Shown here in pieces: positions 43,079 through 52,079 of a stretch of DNA of 64,000 nucleotides. Where the stretch lies: positions 124,001-188,000 of the forward strand of contig NZ_PDHM01000020.1 of the NCBI RefSeq assembly GCF_002573715.1. The letters are read 5' to 3'. Source of the stretch: Paenibacillus sp. EZ-K15 (GTDB lineage: Bacteria > Bacillota > Bacilli > Paenibacillales > Paenibacillaceae). Both the position numbers and the translations under genes were made by a program. The notes below the pieces were generated by a model, which saw nothing but the letters and a program-made list of their open reading frames with translations, did no database searches and was not told the origin of the DNA. Position 1 is the first letter of the stretch. Each line of letters opens with the position of its first letter.

Positions 43079-44365
43079 ATGGTGAACCTTCCAAGAATTG
43101 TAATCAGCAATCTTAATTCCATGATAGACGAGCCTATAAAGATATCTGCCATGGGTATGCAGCCACGGGAAGCCGTGACGTTCCACCTCATCAAAAAAAT
43201 AAACGAAGCACGTTATTTAGCTTCATGGGCAAGCTTTAGGGCAGATCAAGACGGCAAGGTTGTTCTGGATGATTTAGCTCCTGATCACGGCACGTACCGC
43301 GGCATTGACGGTATGGCTCTGTTTTGGTCCATGAAGCCGGTCACCAAAAATGCAATAACGCAGTATTTTGACAACACATCGATTCAGGCCGACCATCGTG
43401 ATGAGCTATCTCCGCAAGCTTTACTTGTCCTGCTGGAAATGAACGACAAGGTGGTTGCACATCAAGTGATCACCCGCCATTGGATGAGCGATGACATAAG
43501 GAAACTTAACATTCGGGAAGCCGGTTTAACTGGTAGTTTTTTCTATTGCCAGGATATGAACCCTAGACCTGCCATTATGGTTGTTGGTGGATCCGAGGGA
43601 GGCATAAATGAGAAAACCGCCGCTCTTTTAGCCTCACACGGATTCACGGTGTTATCCCTGGCCTACTTCGGCTTGGAGAGTCTACCAAAACAACTTAGAG
43701 ATATTCCGCTTGAAACCATACAGACGGCTTTAACGTGGTTCCACAACAGACCTGAAGTTTCGGCAGGTGGAATCGGCATTCATGGTACCTCCAGAGGCAG
43801 TGAATTGGCTTTGTGGTCAGCGACCTTGTTTCCTGACATTCATGCAGCGGTTTCATTAAGCGGCTCGGCCGTATCATTCTGTGGCATTATTCCGTGGACT
43901 GATCAGCCGACACTTCCACCTGCATGGACCTACCAAGGACAGCCGCTTCCTTACCTTCAGCCTGATAATCCAATCGAATTAGCGCGTGATTGTAAGGATA
44001 TGTGGACCAACCGGAATGGAAACCCCTTCAGAACCTGGCATGACGGACTTTCGAAAAACACGGATTGGGTTGAAGCTGCAACCATTCCTCTAGAAAGGAT
44101 GCACGGTGAGCTCCTTATGATATCGGGATTGGCTGATGAGAGCTGGAATTCCGCTTATCTCTCGGAGCAAGGTTTCAAACGAAAGACATCCATCCACAAA
44201 GATGTATCCAAGCATCTGATCTATGATGGGGCAGGACATTACATTGGTATACCTTATCTGCGAGCGGTGTCCTCCGATCAGGGAAACCAACAGGCTCTTG
44301 CACAAGCAAGCGTAGAATCATGGAAAGAAACCATTCGTTTCTTCAAGCGCGTATTATGTAAATAA
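43079..44365 (+). CDS. Acyl-CoA thioester hydrolase/BAAT-family protein
   Basis: A 428-residue protein of the type that cleaves or transfers acyl groups from CoA. The N-terminal beta domain (about 1-130) matches the BAAT/acyl-CoA thioesterase N domain (NSMIDEPIKISAMGMQPREA). The C-terminal alpha/beta hydrolase has MVVGGSEGGINE, the nucleophile elbow IHGTSRGSELAL with Ser, and the late His in YDGAGHYIG. I chose ATG 43079, 6 nt after AAAGGAG; ATG 43076 and GTG 43082 are also possible. It is a single-gene unit ended by a strong terminator. Substrate unknown. Confidence 0.85.
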   Translation: MVNLPRIVISNLNSMIDEPIKISAMGMQPREAVTFHLIKKINEARYLASWASFRADQDGKVVLDDLAPDHGTYRGIDGMALFWSMKPVTKNAITQYFDNTSIQADHRDELSPQALLVLLEMNDKVVAHQVITRHWMSDDIRKLNIREAGLTGSFFYCQDMNPRPAIMVVGGSEGGINEKTAALLASHGFTVLSLAYFGLESLPKQLRDIPLETIQTALTWFHNRPEVSAGGIGIHGTSRGSELALWSATLFPDIHAAVSLSGSAVSFCGIIPWTDQPTLPPAWTYQGQPLPYLQPDNPIELARDCKDMWTNRNGNPFRTWHDGLSKNTDWVEAATIPLERMHGELLMISGLADESWNSAYLSEQGFKRKTSIHKDVSKHLIYDGAGHYIGIPYLRAVSSDQGNQQALAQASVESWKETIRFFKRVLCK

Positions 44366-44368
44366 AAT

Positions 44369-44407
44369 AAAGGTCTCACATTCCTATAACGGGAATGCGA
44401 GACCTTC
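44369..44407. terminator. Bidirectional intrinsic terminator
   Basis: AAGGTCTC-CATTCC pairs with GGAATG-GAGACCTT around TATAACG, with A-rich and T-rich flanks. It serves two converging genes. Confidence 0.85.
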
Positions 44408-44457
44408 TTATACAGAGTTCAATGCCGCCAAGATTTAGTTTGTACTCACCAGCCCGC

Positions 44458-46122
44458 TTACTTCACAACCAAACTTTCCTTGATCTTATCGTTGATCCAC
44501 TGCCGCTTCGACAGCAGCCATTCCTGCTCCCTCGGATACGTCTTAAAGGTGATTGGCTCTTCGAGCCCTTCCTCCAGCGCCTGCAGCACAGCCTCTCTGC
44601 CGATCTGCGTCTCCAGCAGCTGAAGCGCTCTCAAATCTTGAAGCGCTTCCTGGAATACCTTCAACCGAATGGATTCGATCGGTCCTCCTTCACCAGGGTA
44701 TACCACAAAAGCATCCCCGGAAGGAAAACCGCAATCCGCATCCGTCACCTTGAACGGATCAATGGCGCGTTTCGAGTATTGCGAATTCCAAAAGTTATAT
44801 CCCCAATGGAGAAATCCCTCGATATTAAACTTATACAGCTGAATCCCGATGATCCGGTTTCTTGCCGAAGGCAAATTGAAGAAACGGTTGGACACTTCCT
44901 TGTACTGGGAACAGCAATAATAGGTCCACAGTGGCGTTACCTGTTGATCCAGAAAAGGCTCAATGTGATTGCTGGCCGGAATCGGACGCTTCACCAGCCC
45001 CTGCTCATAGAACGAAATATCGGAGAGCGCGTCAATGATCGGGTAATCCGGCAGCAGCTCGTTCATCAACCGGCTTGCATGACCGTAGGCCTCCAGATGG
45101 GACTCGGATGGCTCATCGGATACATGGAAATAACAGCGCTGCTCAAGTCCCCGGCTTTTAATCCAACCGGTGAGGGCCGGTATGAATTGTCTGATGAAGG
45201 CATGATACTCTTCTCCGGTTGCATCCGTCTCCCATCCGAACAGCTTCTCAGGCTTTCCCTTCACGTTAGCCATAATCTTCGGCGCATGCCCGGCTCCCCA
45301 CTGGGTGAAAAGATGCGAGAATTCCAGATACTGAATCCCATTAGAATCACACAGGTCTGCCCAGTGGTCCAGCTTATCAAACCCAAATGCATATGTTCCA
45401 TCCTGGTTTACAACAACGTCAACCAGCTGCACCGTTGGCCGTTCTCCGCCCACTTCCGTATCCAGCGGAGGCGTAAACAATGGCGTCAGGATCATATTGA
45501 TGCCATGCTGAGCGGCGGTCCGCATAAACTGACCGATCAACGTCCAGTGCCGTTCACTAAATATCTCCACCTCGTAGTAGTTCGCCAAGCAATCGGCATG
45601 GAACCATTCCGTATGAATCAGCGTCTGGTCCGGCAAGATTGCCGGAATCACTTCGAGCGTGAACACCTCTTCTCCAAGCGACTCCCCTGACTCTTCTTCA
45701 AAACGGACCCGGATTTCATATGTACCGCCCTTGATCTCACCCTCAGGCTGTACCGTAATCCATAGACTTCTCCACTGGTTCGGGCATCCGGTTATTACAG
45801 GCTCTGATGTCAGAGGCAGCAGCGGGTCCGGATACAGCCCGGGCGTAGCTCTTAAGATAAACTCGTCATGATCATGATACGTAGGCATCTCCGATGGAAC
45901 CAGGCCTACAGAACGGACGGTAATCCGCTCGCTCAACTCAGATTGCAGATGAACCCGGATGTTTTTCAACAAGCGATTGGAACGGTAAGCAACTTGAAAC
46001 GAGTACGTCTCATTGCCAAACGCCGACCCTCTGTCATACGAGGCTTGGGATAGTTCTTCATCGGCAAATACTTTGGACAAAGAGCTCAACAGCCGGGTCT
46101 CAAATGATACGGAATGACTCAT
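44458..46122 (-). CDS. DUF4091-domain protein, possible GH123-like glycosidase
   Basis: A 554-residue intracellular protein without a signal peptide. An N-terminal beta-sandwich (about 1-170) precedes a TIM-barrel-like domain with HTEWFHADCLANYYEV and CYFHVSDEPSESHLEAYG; the adjacent Asp-Glu in SDEP matches the Asp-Glu pair that GH123-type hexosaminidases use in substrate-assisted catalysis. The C terminus carries the DUF4091 segment (GFLHWGYNFWNSQYSK, GDAFVVYPGEGG). Related proteins act on N-acetylgalactosamine linkages; here that is inference. It is a single gene at the edge of the glycan cluster. Confidence 0.75.
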   Translation of the reverse strand: MSHSVSFETRLLSSLSKVFADEELSQASYDRGSAFGNETYSFQVAYRSNRLLKNIRVHLQSELSERITVRSVGLVPSEMPTYHDHDEFILRATPGLYPDPLLPLTSEPVITGCPNQWRSLWITVQPEGEIKGGTYEIRVRFEEESGESLGEEVFTLEVIPAILPDQTLIHTEWFHADCLANYYEVEIFSERHWTLIGQFMRTAAQHGINMILTPLFTPPLDTEVGGERPTVQLVDVVVNQDGTYAFGFDKLDHWADLCDSNGIQYLEFSHLFTQWGAGHAPKIMANVKGKPEKLFGWETDATGEEYHAFIRQFIPALTGWIKSRGLEQRCYFHVSDEPSESHLEAYGHASRLMNELLPDYPIIDALSDISFYEQGLVKRPIPASNHIEPFLDQQVTPLWTYYCCSQYKEVSNRFFNLPSARNRIIGIQLYKFNIEGFLHWGYNFWNSQYSKRAIDPFKVTDADCGFPSGDAFVVYPGEGGPIESIRLKVFQEALQDLRALQLLETQIGREAVLQALEEGLEEPITFKTYPREQEWLLSKRQWINDKIKESLVVK

Positions 46123-46212
46123 GCAGGTTACACCTCTCTACAATGAAATGGGATACTTTCACGTACATCTTACACTAATCTGGATGAAACGGAAGGTGAA
46201 TTTTGCGTTTTC

Positions 46213-46247
46213 GAAAAAAAAGGAGCCACCGCTCCTTTGCGGTGGCC
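46213..46247 (-). terminator. Terminator after the fucosidase remnant
   Basis: GCCACCGC (46225-46232) and GCGGTGGC (46239-46246) pair around TCCTTT, and the A8 run before it becomes T on the minus strand. It probably ended the lost alpha-fucosidase gene. Confidence 0.8.
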
Positions 46248-46299
46248 GCCTTATTATGGCTCCATACCGGAATTCCGCGAAGATGCTAGAATTCTCCCA

Positions 46300-46562
46300 T
46301 CAATCCTGCGAGCTACGGTATACTTCAAAGCCGGACAGACGCGGACACCATCTCGATTCCAAAATGGTAAGCCTGATATATTGAGCCCGTACAGCGGGAA
46401 AGCGGCAAATGCGTTTGCGCCCGATCACCGTCCCGGATTGGATCGCATGCCAGTTCATATTCAAGCTCGAAGCGCTCGATCCGCTGCCCGTACCGGTATT
46501 CAGCCAATACGATATGATCAAAATCGATCACTCACCCGAAGTCCAACTCAATCACCGCTGAA
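46300..46562 (-). pseudogene. C-terminal remnant of an alpha-L-fucosidase (GH29)
   Basis: On the minus strand AVIELDFG stop is followed by FDHIVLAEYRYGQRIERFEL, then in another frame WHAIQSGTVIGRKRICRFPA and YIRLTILESRWCPRLSGFEV-YRSSQD stop. Together this is the discoidin-like C-terminal domain of GH29 enzymes. At least one stop and two frame changes break it. It begins inside the last codons of a truncated AraC gene, so both were joined by a deletion. It is not a fragment of the intact GH29 gene at 52080, whose C terminus differs. Confidence 0.75.
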
Positions 46563-46802
46563 AAATCCCGACATATCGGGGTTGAACAGCAATTCCTGCA
46601 CCAGCATCTGATCGATGGCCTTCAGCGAATTATCCACCGATCGCATCGCCTGCTGAATCATCGTCTCATTCGCCTGAATCGCACCCTGCCGCGACTGTTC
46701 GCCGAGCATTTGAAAAAAGACAAAAAACACAAAGGAAATTACGATAAAGAAGACCGGCATATACGACAAAAGCTGACGGTAAAACCACGCTTTTCTTCCC
46801 AT
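46548..46802 (-). pseudogene. N-terminal remnant of a membrane-bound AraC regulator
   Basis: Eighty-four codons remain: a short basic lead (GRKAWFYRQLLSYMPVFF), one transmembrane helix (about 12-32), and the start of an extracellular sensor (AMRSVDNSLKAIDQMLVQEL-LFNPDMSGFF) with the pattern shared by YesM-like and transmembrane AraC proteins. The frame then stops where the fucosidase remnant begins. I chose the second ATG, 6 nt after AGGGGG. The full protein would have been 700-800 residues, like the one at 49560-51929. Confidence 0.7.
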
Positions 46803-47024
46803 AGGCATCCCCCTAAGCGAATCCTTATCTCATCGTCGATTGAAAGTAATTTCATCATAGAAGAATGGACGGGGATTACCAACACTTTTTTGGAGCACGG
46901 AAGAAAAACAAGTCTAAAGCATCACGACTTCCATAGCATTTACACAGCCCTTAAGCTATGGTAATTATCCTTGTCTTAATAAGCTGCGGCAACCGGAGGG
47001 AGATCAGCCGCTGATAGGCCGGAA

Positions 47025-47534
47025 CTACGGATTTGGAGGAGTGGGCACAGCCGGTTCTCCCTCGCGGCCAAGCCTCCGGCTTGCCGTTTCCCTGCGTCCC
47101 GTCGCGGGGACATGAGCTCCCGCTTTGGCCAAACCGAACCTCGGCATATTGTTGTACAGACATTCATATTGTCCTTCCGGAACCAGATAGGTTTCGTGGA
47201 ATATCCCTACGTCCCCTCCCGTTCCGACCTTGCGGTTGAAATCCCGCCATGCCTTCAGGTGATTGGCTCCGTGACGGGCATAATGCTCCAGGTGTTCGAA
47301 GCTCCTCCAATATTGAATGAGGGTAAGTCCCCGGCCGGAAAAATGATAGGTACCGTCCATGAAGCCGAGCTCCTCCTTGTTCCGGTACAGCTCCTGAATC
47401 ATCGGGGTCATGGCGTTCATGACAGGCAGCCACTTATGCACCGCCCACCATTTGTTAATCCGAAACCCGATCACGAATACAACAAAGGATCCTTCCATGT
47501 GTGCGGTATATCGACCTGGAATGACTTTGCTCAT
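47025..47534 (-). CDS. DUF4188 / heme-monooxygenase-like protein
   Basis: A 169-residue protein beginning VIPGRYTAHMEGSFVVFVIG and containing the GLTLIQYWRSFEHLEHYARH segment typical of DUF4188, a dimeric alpha/beta-barrel fold related to small monooxygenases and antibiotic-biosynthesis ABM domains. The C-terminal 30 residues are Arg/Pro-rich and look extended beyond the family end. It lies 6 bp after a TetR-family gene in one operon. The reaction is unknown; related genes are often induced by a toxic small molecule sensed by the TetR protein. Confidence 0.72.
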   Translation of the reverse strand: MSKVIPGRYTAHMEGSFVVFVIGFRINKWWAVHKWLPVMNAMTPMIQELYRNKEELGFMDGTYHFSGRGLTLIQYWRSFEHLEHYARHGANHLKAWRDFNRKVGTGGDVGIFHETYLVPEGQYECLYNNMPRFGLAKAGAHVPATGRRETASRRLGREGEPAVPTPPNP

Positions 47535-47540
47535 ACTTGC

Positions 47541-48182
47541 TCACTCCTCATCCTTAATTTCCAGCAGACCAAGATGCGTTTCGTAAAAGCGACCAATTTC
47601 GGTTGAATTGTACAATTGCGCCGTCAGAAACGCGCCATAAAAAATGGTGAAACAGATCTGCACGGCTTGCTCCAAGGTAAAAGCTTTGTTCAGCCTTCCG
47701 GCTTGCTCCTCTTCCTTCATGAACTGCTGGAACAAATCGTACATGTTGGGTGACTTACTCCCAGCTTCTTCGTGACCGGGAAAGAGCAGCGATACTTCCG
47801 CAGAGCTAAGCTCCGGCATGCAGGGCTGCATGTTCTGCTCCGCGAGAAAGGAGATCAGGCTCGGCATCATGCCTGGCCTCAATTGATGCTCATTAGCCAC
47901 TTGGGACAACAGATGCCGGAACGCCTGAAACCCTTTTTTCCCTTCCGTATCGATCTCGATAACCCGCTCGGTCAGCCATACCCGCATAAAATAAATCAGC
48001 AGATCTTCTTTACGTTGATAGAACTTAAAAAAAGTGACCTTTGAGATTTCGGCTCGCCTGCAGATGTCCTCCACCATAACCTGGCTAAACATCCGATCGC
48101 TCATCAAGGATAATGCCGCTTCATACAGCGCGATTTTGTTCTTGGCTTTCTTTAATTCCCTTAATGGGATATCCAGTTCCAT
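47541..48182 (-). CDS. TetR/AcrR-family regulator
   Basis: A 213-residue repressor. Residues about 15-60 carry the TetR helix-turn-helix (KIALYEAALSLMSDRMFSQV, ICRRAEISKVTFFKFYQRKE), and the rest is an all-helical ligand domain. I chose ATG 48182, which follows AAGGGGTG; a GTG four codons upstream overlaps that site. A palindromic operator candidate lies directly upstream, so it probably represses itself and the DUF4188 gene. Confidence 0.87.
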   Translation of the reverse strand: MELDIPLRELKKAKNKIALYEAALSLMSDRMFSQVMVEDICRRAEISKVTFFKFYQRKEDLLIYFMRVWLTERVIEIDTEGKKGFQAFRHLLSQVANEHQLRPGMMPSLISFLAEQNMQPCMPELSSAEVSLLFPGHEEAGSKSPNMYDLFQQFMKEEEQAGRLNKAFTLEQAVQICFTIFYGAFLTAQLYNSTEIGRFYETHLGLLEIKDEE

Positions 48183-48203
48183 TGTGATTAGCACCCCTTA
48201 AAG

Positions 48204-48235
48204 TTAACTCATATAAATAAATTAACACGAGTTAA
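48204..48235. promoter_or_regulatory. Candidate TetR operator
   Basis: TTAACTC (48204-48210) and GAGTTAA (48229-48235) form an inverted repeat with an 18-bp AT-rich spacer, about 20 bp upstream of the TetR start. The right arm overlaps a second TTAA half-site. Confidence 0.6.
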
Positions 48236-48278
48236 TTTATTTTGTCAACACAACCAAATCAAATAGGCAGACAAAACA

Positions 48279-48309
48279 CCCCTAACATCAGGCACGCTGA
48301 TGTTAGGGG
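48279..48309 (-). terminator. Perfect 13-bp hairpin after the GH88 gene
   Basis: CCCCTAACATCAG pairs with CTGATGTTAGGGG around GCACG. On the minus strand it is followed by GTGTTTTGT, a modest T tract. Confidence 0.75.
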
Positions 48310-48354
48310 TACGGGATACTTTCACTCTGTCTTTTGCATATGGGCTCTCTTCCT

Positions 48355-49527
48355 TTACCAGTACATATCCCAATCTTTAAAGACCCTCACTAAAGCTTCG
48401 AAATAGAAATAGTCCCCCCAGATGCAGCATTCGTCGATTCCGTTGCCGAGCGGCTTTCCGTACACCGCATGCTGCAGAATACCGTTGGATCCTGGGAGCG
48501 ATACCGTAGTATATCGATCGCTTAAAGACTCAAGCACACGCAGTGCCGCGTTCTCGTACGTACGACGCTGCGGATACGAGAGCGGCAAGTGCTTTGCCAG
48601 TTCCAGCATTCCGCATACCGAAATAGCGGCTGCCGAGCTGTCCCTCTCTTCCTGCCCTTTGGTGAATATCAAATCCCAATAGCACACATAATCCTCTGGC
48701 AGCCGATTCAAAAAGTAATTCGTGACTCGCTCGGCATCATGCAGCAGCGATTCATCCTTCGTATATGCGTAACTGAGCGGCATACCGTAAATGGCCCAGG
48801 CCTGACCGCGGGACCAGCATGAATGATCCGCATATCCTTGGGACGTTTGCCCAAACCTTGGTTCTCCGCTCTCGACATCCATATAATACGTGTGATACGT
48901 TGAGGAATCCTCGCGGATCAAATAACGGGAGGATTGCTGCGCATGGCTTATGGCGGCGCGCCGATACTCCGGTTTGCGGGTTTCCTCTGCCGCCCAATAG
49001 AGCAAAGGCAAATTCATGCAGCAGTCGATGATCATTCGGCCGCGCTGTGACGGTTGGTCCAGCTTGCCCCAAGCTTGAATGATCCCGGCTTTCTCGAAAT
49101 ACCGCTCCATCAACAGGTCTGCTGCGGCCAAGGCAATCCGTCTCGCTTCCTCATTCCCGGTCAGCTTATAAGCGGCAACGCAGGACAAGGAATACAAAAA
49201 TCCCAGATCATGCGTCTCCGTGGCGATGCGCTGCTCCACGCGCTCCTTGTAGCTGTGGAGCTGAAGCTCCGCAGTCGACCGGTACTTGGCATCCCCCGTG
49301 ACCTCATAAGCAAGCCACAGCATCCCGGTCCAGAATGACGAGGTCCATTCCGTATTGCCGATTGGCTCGTAGATATGATTGCGGCTTGCAGGGGATGGAA
49401 AATGGCCTGAAAATGTGTCTAAATTCTCATCGATCTTATGCAGCACGAATTCGATGGTGGCTTTGGTCCTTTGCTGCGTCCATGTCGTTATCTCGCCGTA
49501 TTTTAAAGGTTCCTGGATCGCTTCCAT
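48355..49527 (-). CDS. GH88-family unsaturated glucuronyl/rhamnogalacturonyl hydrolase
   Basis: A 390-residue intracellular (alpha/alpha)6-barrel enzyme. THDLGFLYSLSC carries the nucleophile-like Asp that protonates the vinyl ether, and DESLLHDAERV, SCWSRGQAWAIYGM and ECCIWGDYFYFEALVRV hold the other conserved residues of GH88. Such enzymes remove the unsaturated uronic acid left by polysaccharide lyases. It follows the AraC gene by 32 bp and is the last gene of the LplABC-GH29-AraC operon. GAGAGGAG precedes the ATG. Confidence 0.9.
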   Translation of the reverse strand: MEAIQEPLKYGEITTWTQQRTKATIEFVLHKIDENLDTFSGHFPSPASRNHIYEPIGNTEWTSSFWTGMLWLAYEVTGDAKYRSTAELQLHSYKERVEQRIATETHDLGFLYSLSCVAAYKLTGNEEARRIALAAADLLMERYFEKAGIIQAWGKLDQPSQRGRMIIDCCMNLPLLYWAAEETRKPEYRRAAISHAQQSSRYLIREDSSTYHTYYMDVESGEPRFGQTSQGYADHSCWSRGQAWAIYGMPLSYAYTKDESLLHDAERVTNYFLNRLPEDYVCYWDLIFTKGQEERDSSAAAISVCGMLELAKHLPLSYPQRRTYENAALRVLESLSDRYTTVSLPGSNGILQHAVYGKPLGNGIDECCIWGDYFYFEALVRVFKDWDMYW

Positions 49528-49559
49528 TTCTAATTGGCCACTCCTCTCCGCGTTTAACG

Positions 49560-51929
49560 TTATTGCCCGCTTGCGCTCACCCGATATTTGCCGGGGGTGA
49601 CCCCCTCCAATTTCTTGAATGCCCGGATGAACACGACATCATTGGTATAGCCGACCAGTTGGGCCAGCTGCGCATTGGTCAGCTCCGATTGCTCCATCAA
49701 TGTCTTCGCTTTCTCAATTCTCGCTCGGGTAATATAGTCGGTGATATTGCATCGATTCATCTTCTTAAAGAAACTCGAAATATATTGCGGCGTCATGCCG
49801 AAATGATCGGCGATCATACCGAGTCCTAAATTATAATCGGTTAAATTCCGGTCAATGAATGCCATCATATCCTGCTGCAGCTGGATGCTGTGATCGCTGT
49901 GCTCCGTATGAAAGAGACGGGTCAGCTTTTCATACAACCGCTTGGTCTCAGCCTGCATTTCATCACTTGTGGCACAACCGAATATGTGTTTTACGGGATC
50001 AAAGCTCGGTCCCAGCAGGGTTTCATGATTCGTGTTCGTCAAATTCAGTATTTTCAGAAAGGTGCTTATGATATTGAAGAACAGGCATCTGCCCAGTTCA
50101 GGGGTCATGCCCGCCGAATTAAAATTCATCGTGTAAATATTGTCCAGCAGCTTGGCAACGTTTTCCGTATCGCCGCTTCTGACATGATTAACAAGCTGCG
50201 ACTCGAACTCGATCGGATAGTAATAATGATGCTTAATGTCCCGTACATATCCGAAGTGAATGATGGAATTTCTACCGCTGAACATGCGGTAATCCAGGGC
50301 GGCCATGGCTTCGAGATAAGCGCTGCCGATGGTTCCGTTTCCTGTGTGTACGCTGCTGACGGCAATCGTCACGGAAATGTGGAAACGGTCCTCCAGTATA
50401 CGGAGCAATCGCTCTGCAATCTCATGAAGGAAGAGCTCGGCATCCGCCTCCTCAACCGGATGGAAATTGACCAGGAACGCTACCCGGTCTCGTTCCATAT
50501 CGACGGCGAATCCCTGGTGACCCGAATTCGCAATGTCCGTGCCGATATTGGAGACAATAAAGCGGATTTGCGTCCAATCTTGCTCGGATGGTTCCGGTGA
50601 CAGTCTTGAAATATCCACAGCTTGAACGATGATTACTGCAAACATATCAGACCCGAAGTGTATGCCCATGGCCACTAATGACGGCCCTCCTTGATCCCCC
50701 GCATGATCCGGATCGATGTACCCCCGAATGAGCCTTGACAGAAAATCAGCGCGGATGACGGGCGTTTGCCTGAACAGTCGCTCTCTCAGATGCCGCTGCT
50801 CAACGAGCGAGCCTTCGATCGTTTGCAAAATGAAATCATATTCGTTCGCGGCCGGCTTATCCTGAATCGGCTTTCCTTGAAGAATGGCATCAACCACCCG
50901 TTTGACGGGACTGTATTGTCGGTATGCAAACCAACAAGCAACGGCTGCTCCTGCGACAAGCGAAACGACAAACACCGTCAGCGCCATTCTCTTCAGTTGT
51001 GCTACTCGTTCCATGACACTGTCCATCGGCATGACGGATACATACTGCCAGCCGGCCTCCTTGGATTCCGTAAAAGTGATCATGCTGTCCGTGCCATTTA
51101 ATGCTGTCTTGAACAATCCCGATGGACCGGCTAGTCTTTCCGTCACCTGCACGGACAGCTCCGAGTCCGAGGAACTTGCGATCACGCCCCGTTCCTTATC
51201 GAGGATATAAATCTCGCTGTCGTTGGCGGACTCGATTTGCCGGAACATTTCTTGAAGCTGCTGCCCATCGATCATGATAACCAGCGTTCCGCGGATATTA
51301 GACACTTCATGAAGCGGAAGGGATTGCGCATAAGTGATCACATTCGCCGGGTTGCCATTTCCTTGGTTCGGGTCCTGAAGCAGCACATCGGAGGGCAGAA
51401 ATGCCTTGTTATGATAGCTGCCAAGCAACGTCCGCTTCCATGTATCAAAGTCCATATGCCCAAACCGGTAATACTTGTCGTAAAAGGTTCTTGCATCCGT
51501 CCGCAATCCAGGCTTCAAAATGACGTCTCCGGCCTGCAGATGAACATAGTAGTCCTTCACGAATCCGCTTACAAAAGATTGATAACGATTTAAGTAATCG
51601 CGGACGAATTCTACCTGGCGGTACGCCCCCCCTTGATCATGCCGATTAAGATTCAGCAAATAAGCCAGTTTGGGGTTAAACATAATTTGCTTGGCCAATA
51701 TATCCACTTCTTTAAGCTTGCTGTCCATGGAAAGCCGCAGCTGCTCCAGCATCGCCGAATTTGAACGCTCCGCATTGTTTTCCATCACGTTTTCCACCCG
51801 TCCATATAGAAAAAGCCCCACGGTCATAGGCAATAAAAGGATGAGCAAATACGAAACGATCATGGTTTTCAAGACGCGTCCCCGGCTGCTCTTTCGCTTG
51901 CCGGGAAGAAGGCCGGGTATCGAGATCAT
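49560..51929 (-). CDS. Membrane-spanning AraC-family regulator (one-component)
   Basis: A 789-residue protein. A transmembrane helix near residues 23-42 is followed by an extracellular sensor (about 45-290), a second helix (MALTVFVVSLVAGAAVACWF), a HAMP-like linker and a cytoplasmic middle domain, ending with an AraC double helix-turn-helix (LGMIADHFGMTPQYISSFFK and LAQLVGYTNDVVFIRAFKKL). It reads the extracellular signal and acts on DNA in one chain. I chose ATG 51929 behind GGAGG. It sits inside the operon between GH29 and GH88 genes and probably activates it. Confidence 0.9.
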   Translation of the reverse strand: MISIPGLLPGKRKSSRGRVLKTMIVSYLLILLLPMTVGLFLYGRVENVMENNAERSNSAMLEQLRLSMDSKLKEVDILAKQIMFNPKLAYLLNLNRHDQGGAYRQVEFVRDYLNRYQSFVSGFVKDYYVHLQAGDVILKPGLRTDARTFYDKYYRFGHMDFDTWKRTLLGSYHNKAFLPSDVLLQDPNQGNGNPANVITYAQSLPLHEVSNIRGTLVIMIDGQQLQEMFRQIESANDSEIYILDKERGVIASSSDSELSVQVTERLAGPSGLFKTALNGTDSMITFTESKEAGWQYVSVMPMDSVMERVAQLKRMALTVFVVSLVAGAAVACWFAYRQYSPVKRVVDAILQGKPIQDKPAANEYDFILQTIEGSLVEQRHLRERLFRQTPVIRADFLSRLIRGYIDPDHAGDQGGPSLVAMGIHFGSDMFAVIIVQAVDISRLSPEPSEQDWTQIRFIVSNIGTDIANSGHQGFAVDMERDRVAFLVNFHPVEEADAELFLHEIAERLLRILEDRFHISVTIAVSSVHTGNGTIGSAYLEAMAALDYRMFSGRNSIIHFGYVRDIKHHYYYPIEFESQLVNHVRSGDTENVAKLLDNIYTMNFNSAGMTPELGRCLFFNIISTFLKILNLTNTNHETLLGPSFDPVKHIFGCATSDEMQAETKRLYEKLTRLFHTEHSDHSIQLQQDMMAFIDRNLTDYNLGLGMIADHFGMTPQYISSFFKKMNRCNITDYITRARIEKAKTLMEQSELTNAQLAQLVGYTNDVVFIRAFKKLEGVTPGKYRVSASGQ

Positions 51930-52079
51930 GACGCATTCCTCCAAGAAAATGTATGGAAAAACCTATTTCTTGAATCCTTCGCCAAACGGACTAGCAAACC
52001 CTTTAATAAATTCGGTCACCCCAAGAGAGACGCCACCCCCCGTTAAAAGGGATGCTTAAATTTTGGGTATATCGGGGTA

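Noticed and set aside
44395..45690. 431-codon plus-strand frame opposite the DUF4091 gene
   Set aside because: It is the antisense shadow of a clear protein-coding gene, with no ribosome site and a Leu/Arg/His-rich composition typical of antisense frames.
46931..46961. Inverted repeat CCATAGC..GCTATGG as a terminator of the DUF4188 gene
   Set aside because: The arms are 7 bp and separated by 17 bp without a T run on either side; too weak to list as a terminator.
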